A stretch of 64,000 nt of DNA from Trichuris trichiura (lineage: Eukaryota; Nematoda; Enoplea; Trichinellida; Trichuridae), in NCBI GenBank assembly GCA_037903355.1, contig JBAJFE010000005.1, positions 4,526,001-4,590,000 on the forward strand. Reading direction: 5' to 3'. Under the pieces are notes generated by a model. That model was not told the DNA's origin. It saw only the letters and a list, made by a program, of their open reading frames with translations, and did no database searches. The first letter of the stretch is position 1. Each line of letters opens with the position of its first letter. Below are positions 21,309-33,400 of this stretch, piece by piece. The translations under genes were made by a program, and so were the position numbers.

Positions 21309-24300
21309 ATGAACGTCAGTCGATGGAGTGCTCTTTGTTCTAAAACGAAGGACACATGCATTTTTCGGGCGGCACACTGGAATCGCCGGTCTCGCTACGT
21401 CATCGTGTAAGTTCATACTAACTCGAATTGCTTTCACAGTTAATTTTACGTTAAGCTTACCTGAAATTCCGGACGCGACGGTCGAGACGAACGCTTTAAT
21501 GCGTACGGCGCCAAGTAACGAGCTGCCACCATTTAAGTCGTTAACGCTTCGTGAATGCTTGGACGGGTCGGCTAAAATGGCGCTCGAATTTGAAAGTTGG
21601 ATTCGAACCCATTGCCAAAAGCTCAGCGAAGCCAACAAGCTTGATCTCGATTTTCGCAACGTTGTTGAAGAAGTGGAAATGCGCCTCGCCCCGGTTCAAT
21701 ACGCAGGCGGTACGTGTCGTCTTCTAGCCGGAGTTATGCATTTTCATCCCAATATTATTCCACGCCTGCGAGGGGTACGCCTTTGCGTTAACAGTGCAAA
21801 TTGCCACTTTTTAAAAAAAAAGTTTAGTTGCAAAACTTGTTGTCCCGAAGCAGGGCGTCGCGTTTTTCCGACCAGTCCTATTTTGGCATAATCAGAGTAG
21901 GAAGCGAGTTCCGCCTTTGTCCATTTGCCCTGTAGAAATCTTCTTAGCAACTTGCGGAAAAGACGTCGATGAACGAAAGTCAAAAAGCACTCCTGTCAAA
22001 GTACATTATGGAATTTAAGTTGAACGGTTTGGAAATGAGCGACAAGAAAAAACGGCTTTGGGTGGAGGAGTATCGTAGACGACTTTTTGACACATCTTTT
22101 AAATTCAGGTACTCATTAGTGCATATTCAAATTTTTGCAGTTTCCATTTTAAGGCGTAATGTGGAAATGGCTTCGTCGCAGCTTAACTTAACCTTGGATC
22201 CGTCCGTTGATTTGGACGAAGCGCCGGATCATCTGATTGAAATTTGGTCCCAGAACAAGTTAGTTCATTAATTCATTTATCTTAAGTGTGAGAACGTTAA
22301 TTCCTGCGCTTTTGTTGCTCGCTTTGCAGACTGAGCCGCGTTTTCTATTTTATCTTTACCTTTGAAAACCTGCCGTAACAAAAAATTAATTTGAAATTTT
22401 GAATTGTACAGTAAGCTATGCTTAGGTTCACATTTTTAAAATTTCCGCTTGCGCGTAATTTCTTGTTTCGGCTTTAGGTCGGAACCTCTCAAAGGAGCGT
22501 TCGCGCTTCGGCTTTCTATTTTATCTTTACTTTTGAAAATCTGCCGTAACAAAACAATTTGAAATTTTGAATTGTACAGTAAGCTATGCTTAGGTTCACA
22601 TTTTTAAATTTTCGCTTGCGCGTAATTTCTTGCTTCGGCTTTAGGTCGGAACTTCACAAAGGAAGGCTTGCACTTTCGCTTTCTATCTTATCTTTACCTT
22701 TGAAAATCTGTTGTAACAAAACAATTAATCTGAAATTTTGAATTGTTCAGTAAGCTTTACTTAGGTTCACATTTTTAAATTTTCGCTTGCGCCTTATTTC
22801 TTGCTTTTGCTTTAGGTCAAAACTTCGCAAAGGAGCGTTTGCACTTTCGCTTTCTATCATATCTTTACCTTTGAAAATCTGCCGTAACAAAACAATTAAT
22901 TTGAAATTTTGAATTGTACAGTAAGTTATGCTTAGGTTCAAACTTTTAAAATTTTCGCTTGCGCCTTATTTCTTGTATTGGCTTTAGGTCAGAACCTCTC
23001 AAAAGAGTGTTTGCACTTTCGCTTTCTATTTTATCTTTACCTTTGAAAATCTGCCATAACAAAATAATTTGAAATTTTGAATTGTACAGTAAGTTACGCT
23101 TAGGTTCACATTTTTAAAACTTTCGTTTGTGCGTGATTTCTTGCTTCGGATTTTGGTCGGTGCCTCGCAAAAGAGCATTTGCACCTTCGCTTTCTATCAT
23201 TTTCTTGCCTTCGAAAATCTGCCGTAACAAAACAATTAATTTGAAATTTTGAATTGTACAGTAAGCTATGATCAGGTTGACATTTTAAAAATTTCCGCTT
23301 GCGCCTGATTTCTTTTTTCGGCTTTAGGTCGGAGCCTCGCAAAGGGGCGTTTGTACTTTCGTTTTCGTCTTATTCGTATTACCCGTTTTTGCGTTACTGT
23401 CGTCAGCGGCCTACCCGAGGGGCTATTTGGAAATTGTTCAACTGTCGCGCTGGATTCGAGGAAAAAATTGTTCAGCTCAACAACTCAATGCAACTTGAGG
23501 AGCTGAGAAATGCTAGGTTATAGTAAATGCTATAAGTGGACCATTGCCGACGGGTCGTTTTGTAATTTGCAGGCAAGGATTGGCCACCACTTTTGGCTAC
23601 GACTGCTACGCATCGATGGCGCTGCATGGCAGAATGGCCAAGTCGGTAGACGATGTAGAGAACATGATTCTCAGGTAGCATAATTGTTTTTCTATTTTCA
23701 AAAATTATTTTTAAACTTTTAGCCTAAAAGATGCTGTTTCTCCAAAGTTTGCCGACCAATGCGAGGGAATGACTGACCTGGCCGCCTCTGTAGACTTCTT
23801 GAGACCTCCTTTGCGTCCGTGGGACGTCGACTATTACGCCCGAAAGTTAGCCGAAATGAAATATGGGTATACGCGTTATTTTCTATTGGATTTCATTGAT
23901 TGCATTCAATTTTACAGAGTCAGCTTCAACACAATTTCCGAATACTTCCCTTGTTCTCATGTGATGCCCGCATTGCTCAAACTTTTGGAGGACATGTTTG
24001 ACGTACAGTTTTTGGATGCCGGCGAAAAAGCTGAGCGATGGTCCGACATGGTAAATGTGTACGAAGTGTCGGAGAGAGGTATTTTTTAGATTAAAGTTTT
24101 TCAAAATTGTTACTATCAAACTTTTAGGTGTTTGCTTGGGTCATTTGTACATTGACCCTTTTATCAGTAGTAAAAAGCTTCCCGCCTGTTGGAGTGAGTG
24201 CGGTCGAGGTTTTATCTCTTACTTTTCATTGCTCATTGCCTTAACGTTGTTCTATCGTTTGTAGCACGTAGCACCGTTGTAGGCTATACGCCAATTGTTT

Positions 24301-25109
24301 ATGTACATTTGAATCTTTCCTCTTCGAACATCAGAGGTGAAAAGCCCGCGCTTTTTCACTGGGATCATTTAATAAACTTCTTTCGAGAGGTACGGTATAC
24401 TTGGTCTACTTTCCCGCCTTATTTTATAATTTAACAGATTGGTCGTTCCCTGCAATTATTGCTTACGCGTATGCCGTTTTGGGAACTGGCCAGCGGAGAG
24501 ACTTTGGAACGCGATTGCGTAATGGTTGTAGCTTACGTATTGGAGAATTTGCTGATGCAACCTCAACACCTATCGGCTATCAGTGCTCATTATTCTACCG
24601 GTGCAAAGTTGTCCTTGGAAGAAGCGTTAAATTTTCGTAAAGGTAAATTATTTGCAGCCAATGCCATTTGGCCATTTTTGGCATTGAATTTAGCCATTCA
24701 AGCGGCGCAGTTGCCCATGCTGGTGCGAGACATATTCAAAAGTGATTTCGACCTGCTCATACACAAATCGTAAGCCTTTTTCCAAGTCCAACGCAGCCTC
24801 ACAAATTTGCCATCGCAGCAATATGGGCTTTTGGTTTGACATGTATCGCGAAAAGTCGAAAGAGTACTTTCCCTTCGGCTGGGAAAAAGGCGACTATCAT
24901 CCTTGCAATGATTTATTGGTTGCCGACGATCAAGCGGCCGCTTCCAACTACAAACAATTGTGGTCGGAAGTGCGCGCTACCTGAAAATCATTTATTCAAA
25001 TCTTATCATTCGCTTTTTTCAGGTTGTCGCGTGCGACTTGCTCCAAGCAATGGGCGTTGTAAGCAAAGGGACCGACCAAGCTTCTGTTCGACAATTTTGC
25101 GATAGGTAA
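21309..25109 (+). CDS. M3-family mitochondrial intermediate peptidase-like protein lacking zinc ligands
   Basis: The ATG at 21309 gives MNVSRWSALCSKTK..., rich in Arg, Ser and Lys and poor in acids, like a mitochondrial presequence. Later exons match the thimet/MIPEP fold: ALLSKYIMEFKLNGLEMSDKKK, FGYDCYASMALHGRMAKS, FPCSHVMPALLKLLEDMFDV, GVCLGHLYIDPF and FFREIGRSLQLLL. The C-terminus is SNYKQLWSEVVACDLLQAM and it stops at 25107. The stretch FFREIGRSLQ sits where active enzymes have FHEMGHAMH, so both histidines and the catalytic glutamate of HEXXH are gone. The downstream ligand glutamate region (ERDCVMVVAYV in place of a DFAEVPS-type stretch) also lacks the glutamate. It therefore looks like a pseudo-peptidase, possibly a chaperone or regulator. 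The intron between about 22265 and 23380 holds a tandem array. The exon 1 to exon 2 join near 21410-21455 is uncertain. Confidence 0.82.
22320..23360. repeat. Tandem array, about six units of ~171 bp, inside an M3-like gene intron
   Basis: The segment CTTTCTATTTTATCTTTACC recurs with small changes near 22338, 22511, 22678, 22849, 23020 and 23191, giving a period of about 167-173 bp. Each unit also has GAAATTTTGAATTGTACAG, then TATGCTTAGGTTCAC, then a TTTCGCTTGCGC segment. Units differ by roughly 5-15 percent. Open frames on the minus strand at 22747-22941 and 23106-23342 are by-products of the repeat. Confidence 0.92.
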
Positions 25110-25422
25110 GCGCTCGTGAAAATTCAAAAATTCAAAGTTTACAGTAGGAAAAAACTATGCTCAGGTTCAAAAGATGCTATCTTGCAACAGACGGCAGTTT
25201 GACGCAATCGGAAACGTTTAGGCGGTTCACCAGTCGATCGTTGCCCAGTGTAAATGGAATGTTGAACATGCGCTTCCTCGTTGACGATTAGGGAATAGTA
25301 AAATAGGGAACGACATTTTTGGCTTTCAATTGCTTTCCGCTTTGTTGACGGCTGTATATTTTGTTTGAACGCGAGTCGAAGTGTTTTTCTTTTCGCATTA
25401 ACGTTTAGTTCAGCTGAGCAAC

Positions 25423-27069
25423 GTGGAGATGGAAAAATCGACGCCTGATGATAATGTGCTTTCGGATTTCGAAATTTTAAAAGTGTTGAAATCCGACGAT
25501 GATATGAAGTTGATTGCTGTACAAGCAAGAAAGAGGCCGCGGAACGAATTGAATGCCAATGAAGATAGTTCGCAGGATGCAGTTGTTGTGCTGGAAAAGA
25601 AACCATTTACGGAAGAAACTGTTGCTGCATTCGCTTCGGACTCGAGCACTCGGCTGACCACCGTTATGCATAATGATATATACCGCGTATTCAATGGAAC
25701 CAACGCTGATAAGGTACTGTTATTCACGCTGTGGTCTCACGTTTTAATTGCACCTACGCTTTCCTTTTAGGCTTCTGAACTGAACGGTAAGCCCCTTATA
25801 GTTCCTATCATATGTGTTCGCCTATGCCAGCTTTTTGATGCAGCCGTGAAGGTAACTACAATATATCCCGCAACCGCTGAGCATATTCGCAAGTGGTCCG
25901 AGCAACCTTTCTTCATGGTTTCTGAGACGCCCGAAGACTACAAGCAAACAACCGAGCCGTACATTTTAAAAAATAAGTTAAGCTTGGAAGTAGGTATGCA
26001 AATTTTGCGGCCGCGTCGGTTTTAAAGGTTGCAACTTTTCTCGCAGTGGGTATACGCCTTGCTCGGCGGCAAAGCGGAAGCCGAAAGAGTTATATACAAT
26101 GACGAAGATGCTGTAAACGGCTTCGTTTTGGCGCCAAGCCTTCGCTGGGACGGTGTGCGCAAAGAACAAATGGACCTAACGGCTATAGTACGACGCCGCG
26201 ATCTCAAGTCCATTCGCGATCTTCGCGCCGATCATTTACCATTACTATACAACCTGTGGGCAAAATGTACGGTAAGTAAGCATCCTTTCTTTTCGCTTTC
26301 GTTGAACAAAAAATGCATTATGCTTATTCGCTGAAAGCATCAGCATTAATAATGCGTCTAAAAAAGTTTTTTAAGTCTATTCCTCTATTTTTCCCCAAAC
26401 AATACAGTAATACTAATGGTGGTCAGGTTTGTTCTAATTTTTAAACCTACAGTATGACCAACAAAATCTATAGACTTTTTGCAGTTGAGAAATGCAGGTT
26501 CTTTTTCCTTCCCTTATATAAACTTAAGCCAAAAAATATACGCCTTATGCTTAGGCTTAACGTAGGGCAAAACAGAATGTCCGACGAACTTACGGGATGG
26601 TAATGGGACGCACTATTGTTAAATCGACTCTGGCTTACTGTAATTTTTAAATTAGAACTAACCTGATCATCGTCAGGTTTACTGTGTTCTTCCTTGGGGG
26701 CAAAAACAGAAAAACGCCGCCATTGTGCCTTTCCCTTAAGCGTGCAAGAATTTTATATTTAAAAAAAGCCCCTTACGCTAATGACAATTGCAGACGACAA
26801 TAAAGGAAAAGTACAATGTTGAAGCGAACGAAATGCGTATCTACTTTCATTATCAACCAACTTACTATCATTTGCACGTCCATTTTACCTATTTGAAAGA
26901 ATGGAATATTGGCACTGCGGCGGGACGCGCCCATCTGTTTGCCGATGTCGTACAGAATCTGCAAACCGACGGCGACTACTACGCCAAAAGGACTATGTAT
27001 TTTACCTTACGAGAAGATGATCCCTTATTGACCTTACTTGGCCGGCGGAATGCTTTTATTAGGCAGTAG
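25423..27069 (+). CDS. dcps: Scavenger mRNA decapping enzyme DcpS (HIT family)
   Basis: Start at 25423 or at the second Met (25429). Exons code for an N-terminal domain with FTEETVAAFASDSSTRL, then IYPATAEHIRKWSEQPFF and TEPYILKNKLSLEWVYALL. They continue with RVIYNDEDAVNGFVLAPSLR, LKSIRDLRADHLPLLYNL and the HIT motif in YYHLHVHFTYL near 26865-26895, where the middle His is the nucleophile. The protein ends LLTLLGRRNAFIRQ. DcpS hydrolyses the m7GpppN cap left after 3'-to-5' mRNA decay, in cytoplasm and nucleus. All landmark segments of the family are present, so it looks functional. The intron between about 26273 and 26790 is unusually long (over 500 bp) and holds copies of the dispersed ACAGTAA/CAGGT motif. 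Confidence 0.93.
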
Positions 27070-27177
27070 TAAGAACGAGAGAGAGAGAGAGTGCACAATG
27101 TTACTTATGCATATTGAGTTGTTATTATTATTATTACCTCTTTAGCTGGCGTTGTTTATCATATAAATATATCTTCT

Positions 27178-29460
27178 CTATAATTCCAACGTTTCAGCCA
27201 TTGAAGGCAAACTAACCGGGCGGGGTTGAGGGTCGACGCAGACGGGAAAAGCCGGCGATGGCAAACCGCTCATGCCAAAACCGCTTGCAGCAACGGACAA
27301 TGGACTGCTTGGCGGGCTATGCAACGTTTGAAAGTTGAATTGGGGTAGCAACGGGTCGTGGCTGGACAAAGTCGAATTCCAATTGAACAAGTCGAATCCA
27401 TTGCCAATGTCGAATGGAGCGAAGGGAAAATCGGATAGGTTACTCGCTCCATTGTCGCTTACTGCCGTTTCCAACATACCGACAGTTGAACAGTCGGTCA
27501 GCAGCCGATCCTCCTCTTCCGTTTCCCTTTCCATTTGTTTGTTTGTCAACAACAACAATTGCATTGACTCACTTTCAATCGGCTCTTGAATTCGTTCACC
27601 TTTGTGCAGTCTTTTCAAATGCTCTTTCAACTTGTCACGCCGAACGCTCGAATAAGGACATATATGACAATGGAAAGGCTTATCGGCGCCGTGAGTAAGC
27701 TGATGACGTGTCAAGTGGGAGCGTTCAATGAAATCCTTTCCGCATGTTGGACAAACGAACGGTCGACAGGCTGAATGGATTCTCAAATGGCTTTGATAGT
27801 GACTACGCTTAGTGGCCGCGTACGTGCACCCTTCGTGCGTGCAACGAAACAGCTGACCCGAATGGGTCCGCTTATGGGACGCCATATCCGATTGATACTT
27901 TGCCGTGTAACCGCACTCGTCGCATTTGTACGGTCGCTGATTGCCATGCTTGGCGCCGTGGCGTTCCAGCTCGCCGCGAGAACTGAAATCCCGATGGCAT
28001 ATTGTACAAATATTCTTCTTCAAACCTGAAAATCACCAGTCTTACTGTAGATTTTCAAATTTACTCGCTTGCTCACCTCCGCCGTGTATTGACATATGAG
28101 CGTTCAAGGCGACCTTCGATCGAAAACCGACGCCGCAAATATTGCACCCAAAAGGCATTTGATTCAAGCGACAAGTGGTGTAGTGAACAATGGCGTCCCT
28201 AAGGCGTTTGGTCGTATGCGAGCAACGCTGACAAACGAACGGGGGACCCTTGGAACAAATGGAAAATTAGTTGGACGAAAAGCGGCTAAACGTACAGCAA
28301 ACCTGAAAATGCGATCGCATGTGCCGATAATATTGTCGCACGTAGTCGCAAGTGTACTTGCAGATGATGCATTCGTACGTCTTTTCCGTTCCATGAACGT
28401 TGTGGCAATGCTGGCGAACGCGACAAAGGGAACAGTTGGAATAGTCGCAATGCGGACATTGATGCTTTGGTTGACTGGCAACAGTTTTGCTGCAAACGGG
28501 CTGAACGTCCTCTTCCTCGTCGACTATGAAGATTTCGCCGCTTGGATCGTTGCCAACTGTTTGGACATTTGGCCGCTGGCAAATTTTTGCGGACGAAGCT
28601 ATCGAAGAAAGCAACACTTCCTCCAAAGAAGAGGAAGAGGAGGAGGACGTCGAAGTCGACGGAACGTTGCTTTGTTGGCATAATGCCCGAACAATATCGT
28701 CGCTAGCGCCATTTTGCTTAAGTGTGCTCAGGTACAGTTCATTCAAATCGCGCAATTCTATTGGTCGAACATTTTCAAAAAACGAAACGTTCGTAACGTT
28801 GTTCAATTGGACGCAGGCCAGCAGATAACGCAGATATTCTTGCCTTACCGGAAAATCGAAGGAAATCCATCGTAGAAGAAAATTGACGAGCGACTGTACG
28901 CTGGCAACCGATTTGCATTGAGTGAATAGACCAAAGGCTTTTTCAACGGGCAACTTAATCGCGTCGGTCGACTCGGCTAAGACGCGATCCGCATTTGCGG
29001 TTATGTAGGAATCGCATCGAATCAACAGGTCGCCCAAACGGAACGTTTCGGCCAAATGGCGAATGGAGAACAAATTTTCAATGTCGATATGCTCTTGCAA
29101 ATATCCGCTGCAGAGATCCTTTAATTTGCTGACACCAAAAGTGTCGGCAAAATGCAATAGGTCGCCGATGCTTTGTTGCGTTAGCGAAATGTTGCCGGTG
29201 TACATGTAGTCCAAAAATCGCTCGAAAACGTTGACGGCGCAACTTCGAAGTCGTATAATGTGCGGACGCTTTGAATGTTTGAATTGAGCTTGAAAAAAGT
29301 ACGAACTGCCGATGGCCAATACGTTTTGATGAGCGGCCATTCGAACACCGCGAACTATGAACATTATGTCGCACAAATGACCATCTTTCCGTTGCGCCAC
29401 CAAAGCGCTCACCAATTGGCCGGGAGATTCGGGATCAACGTATTCAAAAGGGGCGAACAT
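27178..29460 (-). CDS. BTB/POZ domain C2H2 zinc-finger transcription factor
   Basis: Three exons read leftward: 29460-28303, 28248-28077 and 28025-27178, with clean GT-AG joins. The N-terminus holds a BTB domain (HLCDIMFIVRGVRMAAHQNVL, FLDYMYTGNISLTQQ, LLHFADTFGVSKLKDLC) followed by a BACK-like helical region. A Ser-rich linker leads to about ten C2H2 or C2H2-like fingers: CPHCDYSNCSLCRVRQHCHNVH, CIICKYTCDYVRQYYRHMRSH, CNICGVGFRSKVALNAHMSIH, CTICHRDFSSRGELERHGAKH and others. Exon 2 adds an atypical finger pair. The C-terminal ~120 residues are low complexity (Pro, Ser, Phe). BTB-ZF proteins dimerise and regulate transcription in the nucleus. No close named orthologue is recognised. It is divergent from the alpha2/delta gene, with about 975 bp between starts. 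Confidence 0.92.
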
Positions 29461-30435
29461 TGTAGCAATGTAACGCGCTCAAAATTGCGCTCGAAAATAT
29501 TCGTTGAGCAAGCAAAAACGGCGGCGCCAAAAAATGCTGCCAAAAGTAGCACCGCCTTTTGCGCAATTCAAAAAGCGACGAAAAACGACCACACAAAAGA
29601 AGAACCAACGCCCTTTCTGATTTTCTACAAAAGTTTTTTTGTGATGCGCAGGTACTATTTCCAGCCACCCTTACAGTCAGTGAGTGCGGAAACCGCTTTT
29701 CATTCGACCGATAATTTAAATATGCTACAAAATTTCGACTTACTAATTTTAACTGAATAAATTGTGCGTTTTAATTGGAATTTTTTCGTAAGAAACTAAA
29801 TTACCGAATTGCACTGTGGTAAGTTTTAGTTGGTCTTTTCCCAAACACTGATTAGCAATACTGCTTCGTAGAACATTTGCAAAAGCACCGAATGCGCTCA
29901 GTTAGATTAGATTTCAATTACAGTGAGGCATAAGACGATGTGTGGGTAAAGATTACTCAAAACGCAAATTGCAGCAGACTCTGAAAGACATTGCAAACTG
30001 TTCAGTTGTTTTTAATCGACTAAAATTGCTTTTTGGCCTTTGATTTTTCGTATTTTCAAGGCTGCTTGCAACTGGAACTTGATTTTCTTTTTTTCTGTTT
30101 CCTACTGTATACATGATATAGCTCTGTTTGCCGAGCGAAGGCATTTGGCAGGAATGCGTAATGTTTAATTTTGGTCGTTTTGTTGGCATCTTGCCAAGTA
30201 TTTTTTAACTACTCTGCTGGCGTTGTGCATTTTTTTGCAATCTGTCGCTGTTTACTGTCAAGAACCAAAGCGTTAAACTAGATGAAGTTTCGTCGACTAA
30301 GCAGTTGACGGATGAACTCACGGCGCAGTTTTGTTGGTTGAACTTGTACTAGAATGCTCTTAGATAATGGTAAGCAATTTTTCAATTTCCCTACGAGTTA
30401 ACCCGTATTTGGCATGATATGTATTTGTAGGCGCC
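29461..30435. other. Intergenic region between BTB-ZF and alpha2/delta genes
   Basis: No supported gene. It is a head-to-head intergenic stretch that should contain both promoters. One ACAGT/CAGGT-like pair lies near 29650-29690. Nothing else stands out. Confidence 0.5.
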
Positions 30436-33400
30436 ATGTCCATTTGCTGGTTTGTTCTTTGCATTGCCTGCTTTTCCTCTGCTCAGATATATCGTGGCCG
30501 GGGGTCTGTTCCGATCAGCGCGTCAACGTATACCTATTTGTTCGTTGTTGCCTTTATAAGGATATCAGTTGCAGCGTCGATTCTTGGGCGAGGAGTTTCG
30601 GTTCCGAACTCTACGCTACGGCATCGCAAGCCACCCAAGCAGAGGGTCTTGAAAGGGTTTGTATTTTAGCCTTATACGTTGGCAGTTCTTCTCAAGTACC
30701 GTAACCCTTCAAGAAATATAAAGAGCACAATGTCCACGTCGAAATGTTCGATCCGGAGGAGGTGATTGAGATAATGAAAAGCCGATTGGAAGCTTTTCTA
30801 GGCCGTCGACGACAGCTAGCCGAGGCAAGTTTTTTTAATTAATCATTCCGAAACAGTGGACGTTTCATGCGTAAATGATTTGCAAGTACTTATTCGGTCG
30901 GCTAGCTTTGCCAAGCTCGTTTTTCAGATTTTAAAGGAAAGTCTTGAAAGTTCGTACGGCCTATTTCACGAAGTGGACAGATCGGTGATCAACGACCTCA
31001 ACAGCAAAGACTTTGTAGGCGCCCTCATTGGCGGTTGTCAGCTTTGACACTTTTTTTTCGTTCAAACAGTATCGATTTGTGAACGCGAAGTCGTGCTTAA
31101 ATCGACACCATATCGATCCGCTGCTGGTTAACTCTTCAATAGATATACAGTACACGCCAAATCCAAATTTCCTTAATTTGCCGGTTAATATTGAAAAGTC
31201 TGCCGTTCATGTCCCAACGCCTGTCTACTCCCGAGGTTGCTGTCACCTTCGAATGTCACTTAATGCGAAGATGGGTTTTACGATTTTTAGAGCCCGAACT
31301 TTTAAGCGAAATAATATGGACCGAAAGCTTGGACGAAATATTTAAGGCCAGACGAGCTCGAGAGTTTTTCGCCGCCAGTTGGCAGTATTTTTGCTCGCAA
31401 AGAGGCTTTATGCGTTTCTATCCCGCCTCGCCGTGGTTCTACGACGACGAGCAGACTTGTTTGGACATGTACGACTGCCGAAATTCCGAATGGTTTGTTT
31501 TTCCTTAAGAAAATGTTTTGAATTTTTGAATTCGTCTGCTGATTACTGTAATAATTTTCAGGTACATTGACGCGGCGACGCACGCAAAGAATATTGTTAT
31601 TCTTTTGGACGTCAGCGGTTCGATGCTCGGTCAGCGATACGAAATAGCGAAGCAGACTATCGAGATGATCATGGAGACTTTGACGGAAAACGACTTTTTC
31701 AACATTCTTGCCTTTTCGGACGAGCCGAGATTCGTGTTGCCATGTTTTCGAGGCCGTCTGGTGCAGGCAACGATTCGCAATAAGAAGGTACGTTCCTTAA
31801 AAATCAATTTTAGCATCTACGACCAGTAAATGTTTCCAAGCGATTCGCTCGAATCGTTTTGACGAAGCTTGCGCGGGAAATGTTTTAATTTAACATCTTA
31901 CCCGGTAGTTAAAAGGAAAAAAACACGTTTGTAATCTCCTCCGATTAGTGGTTTGTTTTTTCCATGTTTGAACAATCGATAATCGATACTAAGCGTAAAT
32001 AGACGATTGGCGGCTTTGTGATGAAAAATACGACGGTCTACTGAACGAAGTTTATGTGTAGAAAGTCTATTTCTGAAAGCGCCAAATTTGCATGTTTTTA
32101 TATTGCTTTCACATTTTACTTAACTGTTACGCTTGATGGGTCATATACTTTTACAATGCTTTTATGTTGACTTTTACTTTTCATTATTTAGTTTAATATG
32201 TTCATAAAACTTTCTTTATTGCGTACGGTACTGCTATCTCCTATCGATTATTCTCTCCGGTTTGTGGAAAGTCAGATTTCACTCAAAAACTTTCATTTCC
32301 TCTAATTATTATCATTTGCCTATAAAAAGTCAACTTCTTGGTAGCTTTATGGCTTCACTGTTTTATAAATTTTTTTGCACAGGTTTTCTACGTTCACTTT
32401 GATCAAATATGAGATTATCACTTGGAAACTGTCTGCCTTGAATAAAGCCGTTTCATTAAAACAGTCGAATAAAATTGTAATTTTTTAAATCTTTTTATAA
32501 ACACCTTTTCTTTCTTGGTCTACACGTCAGGTCCCATTTATTATTATTAATAAAAAGCGGGAAAAATAGTCGTTTTCTTTCTTGCCGAAAGCGAGCGGGA
32601 CAGCATCGTATTTTCGTAGAAATTTAACATTGCATCCTAGCCAGAAGCAACCGGTTATAGGATTGGTATTTCTCAAAGATGGAGCGACGTATAGGGGACC
32701 TTTTTAGATAATTGCTTTTATAACATCTAATGGTCCCATTTTAGCTCAAGTTTTTGCTTCGCATTGCGTATCCGAAAAATCGAGTCAGAAACGAGCGAAA
32801 AGAAAGTATTACAAGTGAACCTTAAGCTTTAGCAAAGAACTTAATAGGTCTGCAGCGTAATCCCGAAAAATACGAATCCCGAATTTGCCGTAAGCCTAAG
32901 CTTAAATCCAGCTGTAAGTTGGTCAGTTCGGGATTCTTGTCTTTCCGGATATTTGGGCCGCATCATTATTTACAATCGCATTTCCAGACCGCCTTAGGAG
33001 CAGCTAAACCGCGTTCGTTCCGTTAAGCTGTGTAAACTTGCTTCTCTGCCTATTTTCAATTCGTTAAGCTTCTTCGCGCCAAATTGGACAACATCACGTC
33101 CGAAGGAATTGCAAATTATCCGGCGGCTTTGAGAATGGCGTTCGAGGTGGTTGTCGAAGCTCGAGAAAGCCAAAAGAACGCCGGCTGTCATAGCGCCATT
33201 ATGCTAATAACAGATGGCGCCACCGATACGTACGAAGAAATTTTCAATCATTACAACAAAGACAAGTCGGTAAGGCGTCAATTGGCGACGAAGGATCGAA
33301 CATATGCTTCTATCCATGCTTGTATTGTTTGTTATAGAAATGATAGAGATTTTTGCACGCATCTGTGACGTAATAATCGTGCAACATTGACGTGACTGTC

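Noticed and set aside
22747..23342. Minus-strand open frames 22747-22941 and 23106-23342
   Set aside because: They lie wholly in the ~171-bp tandem array and resemble each other because the repeat does.
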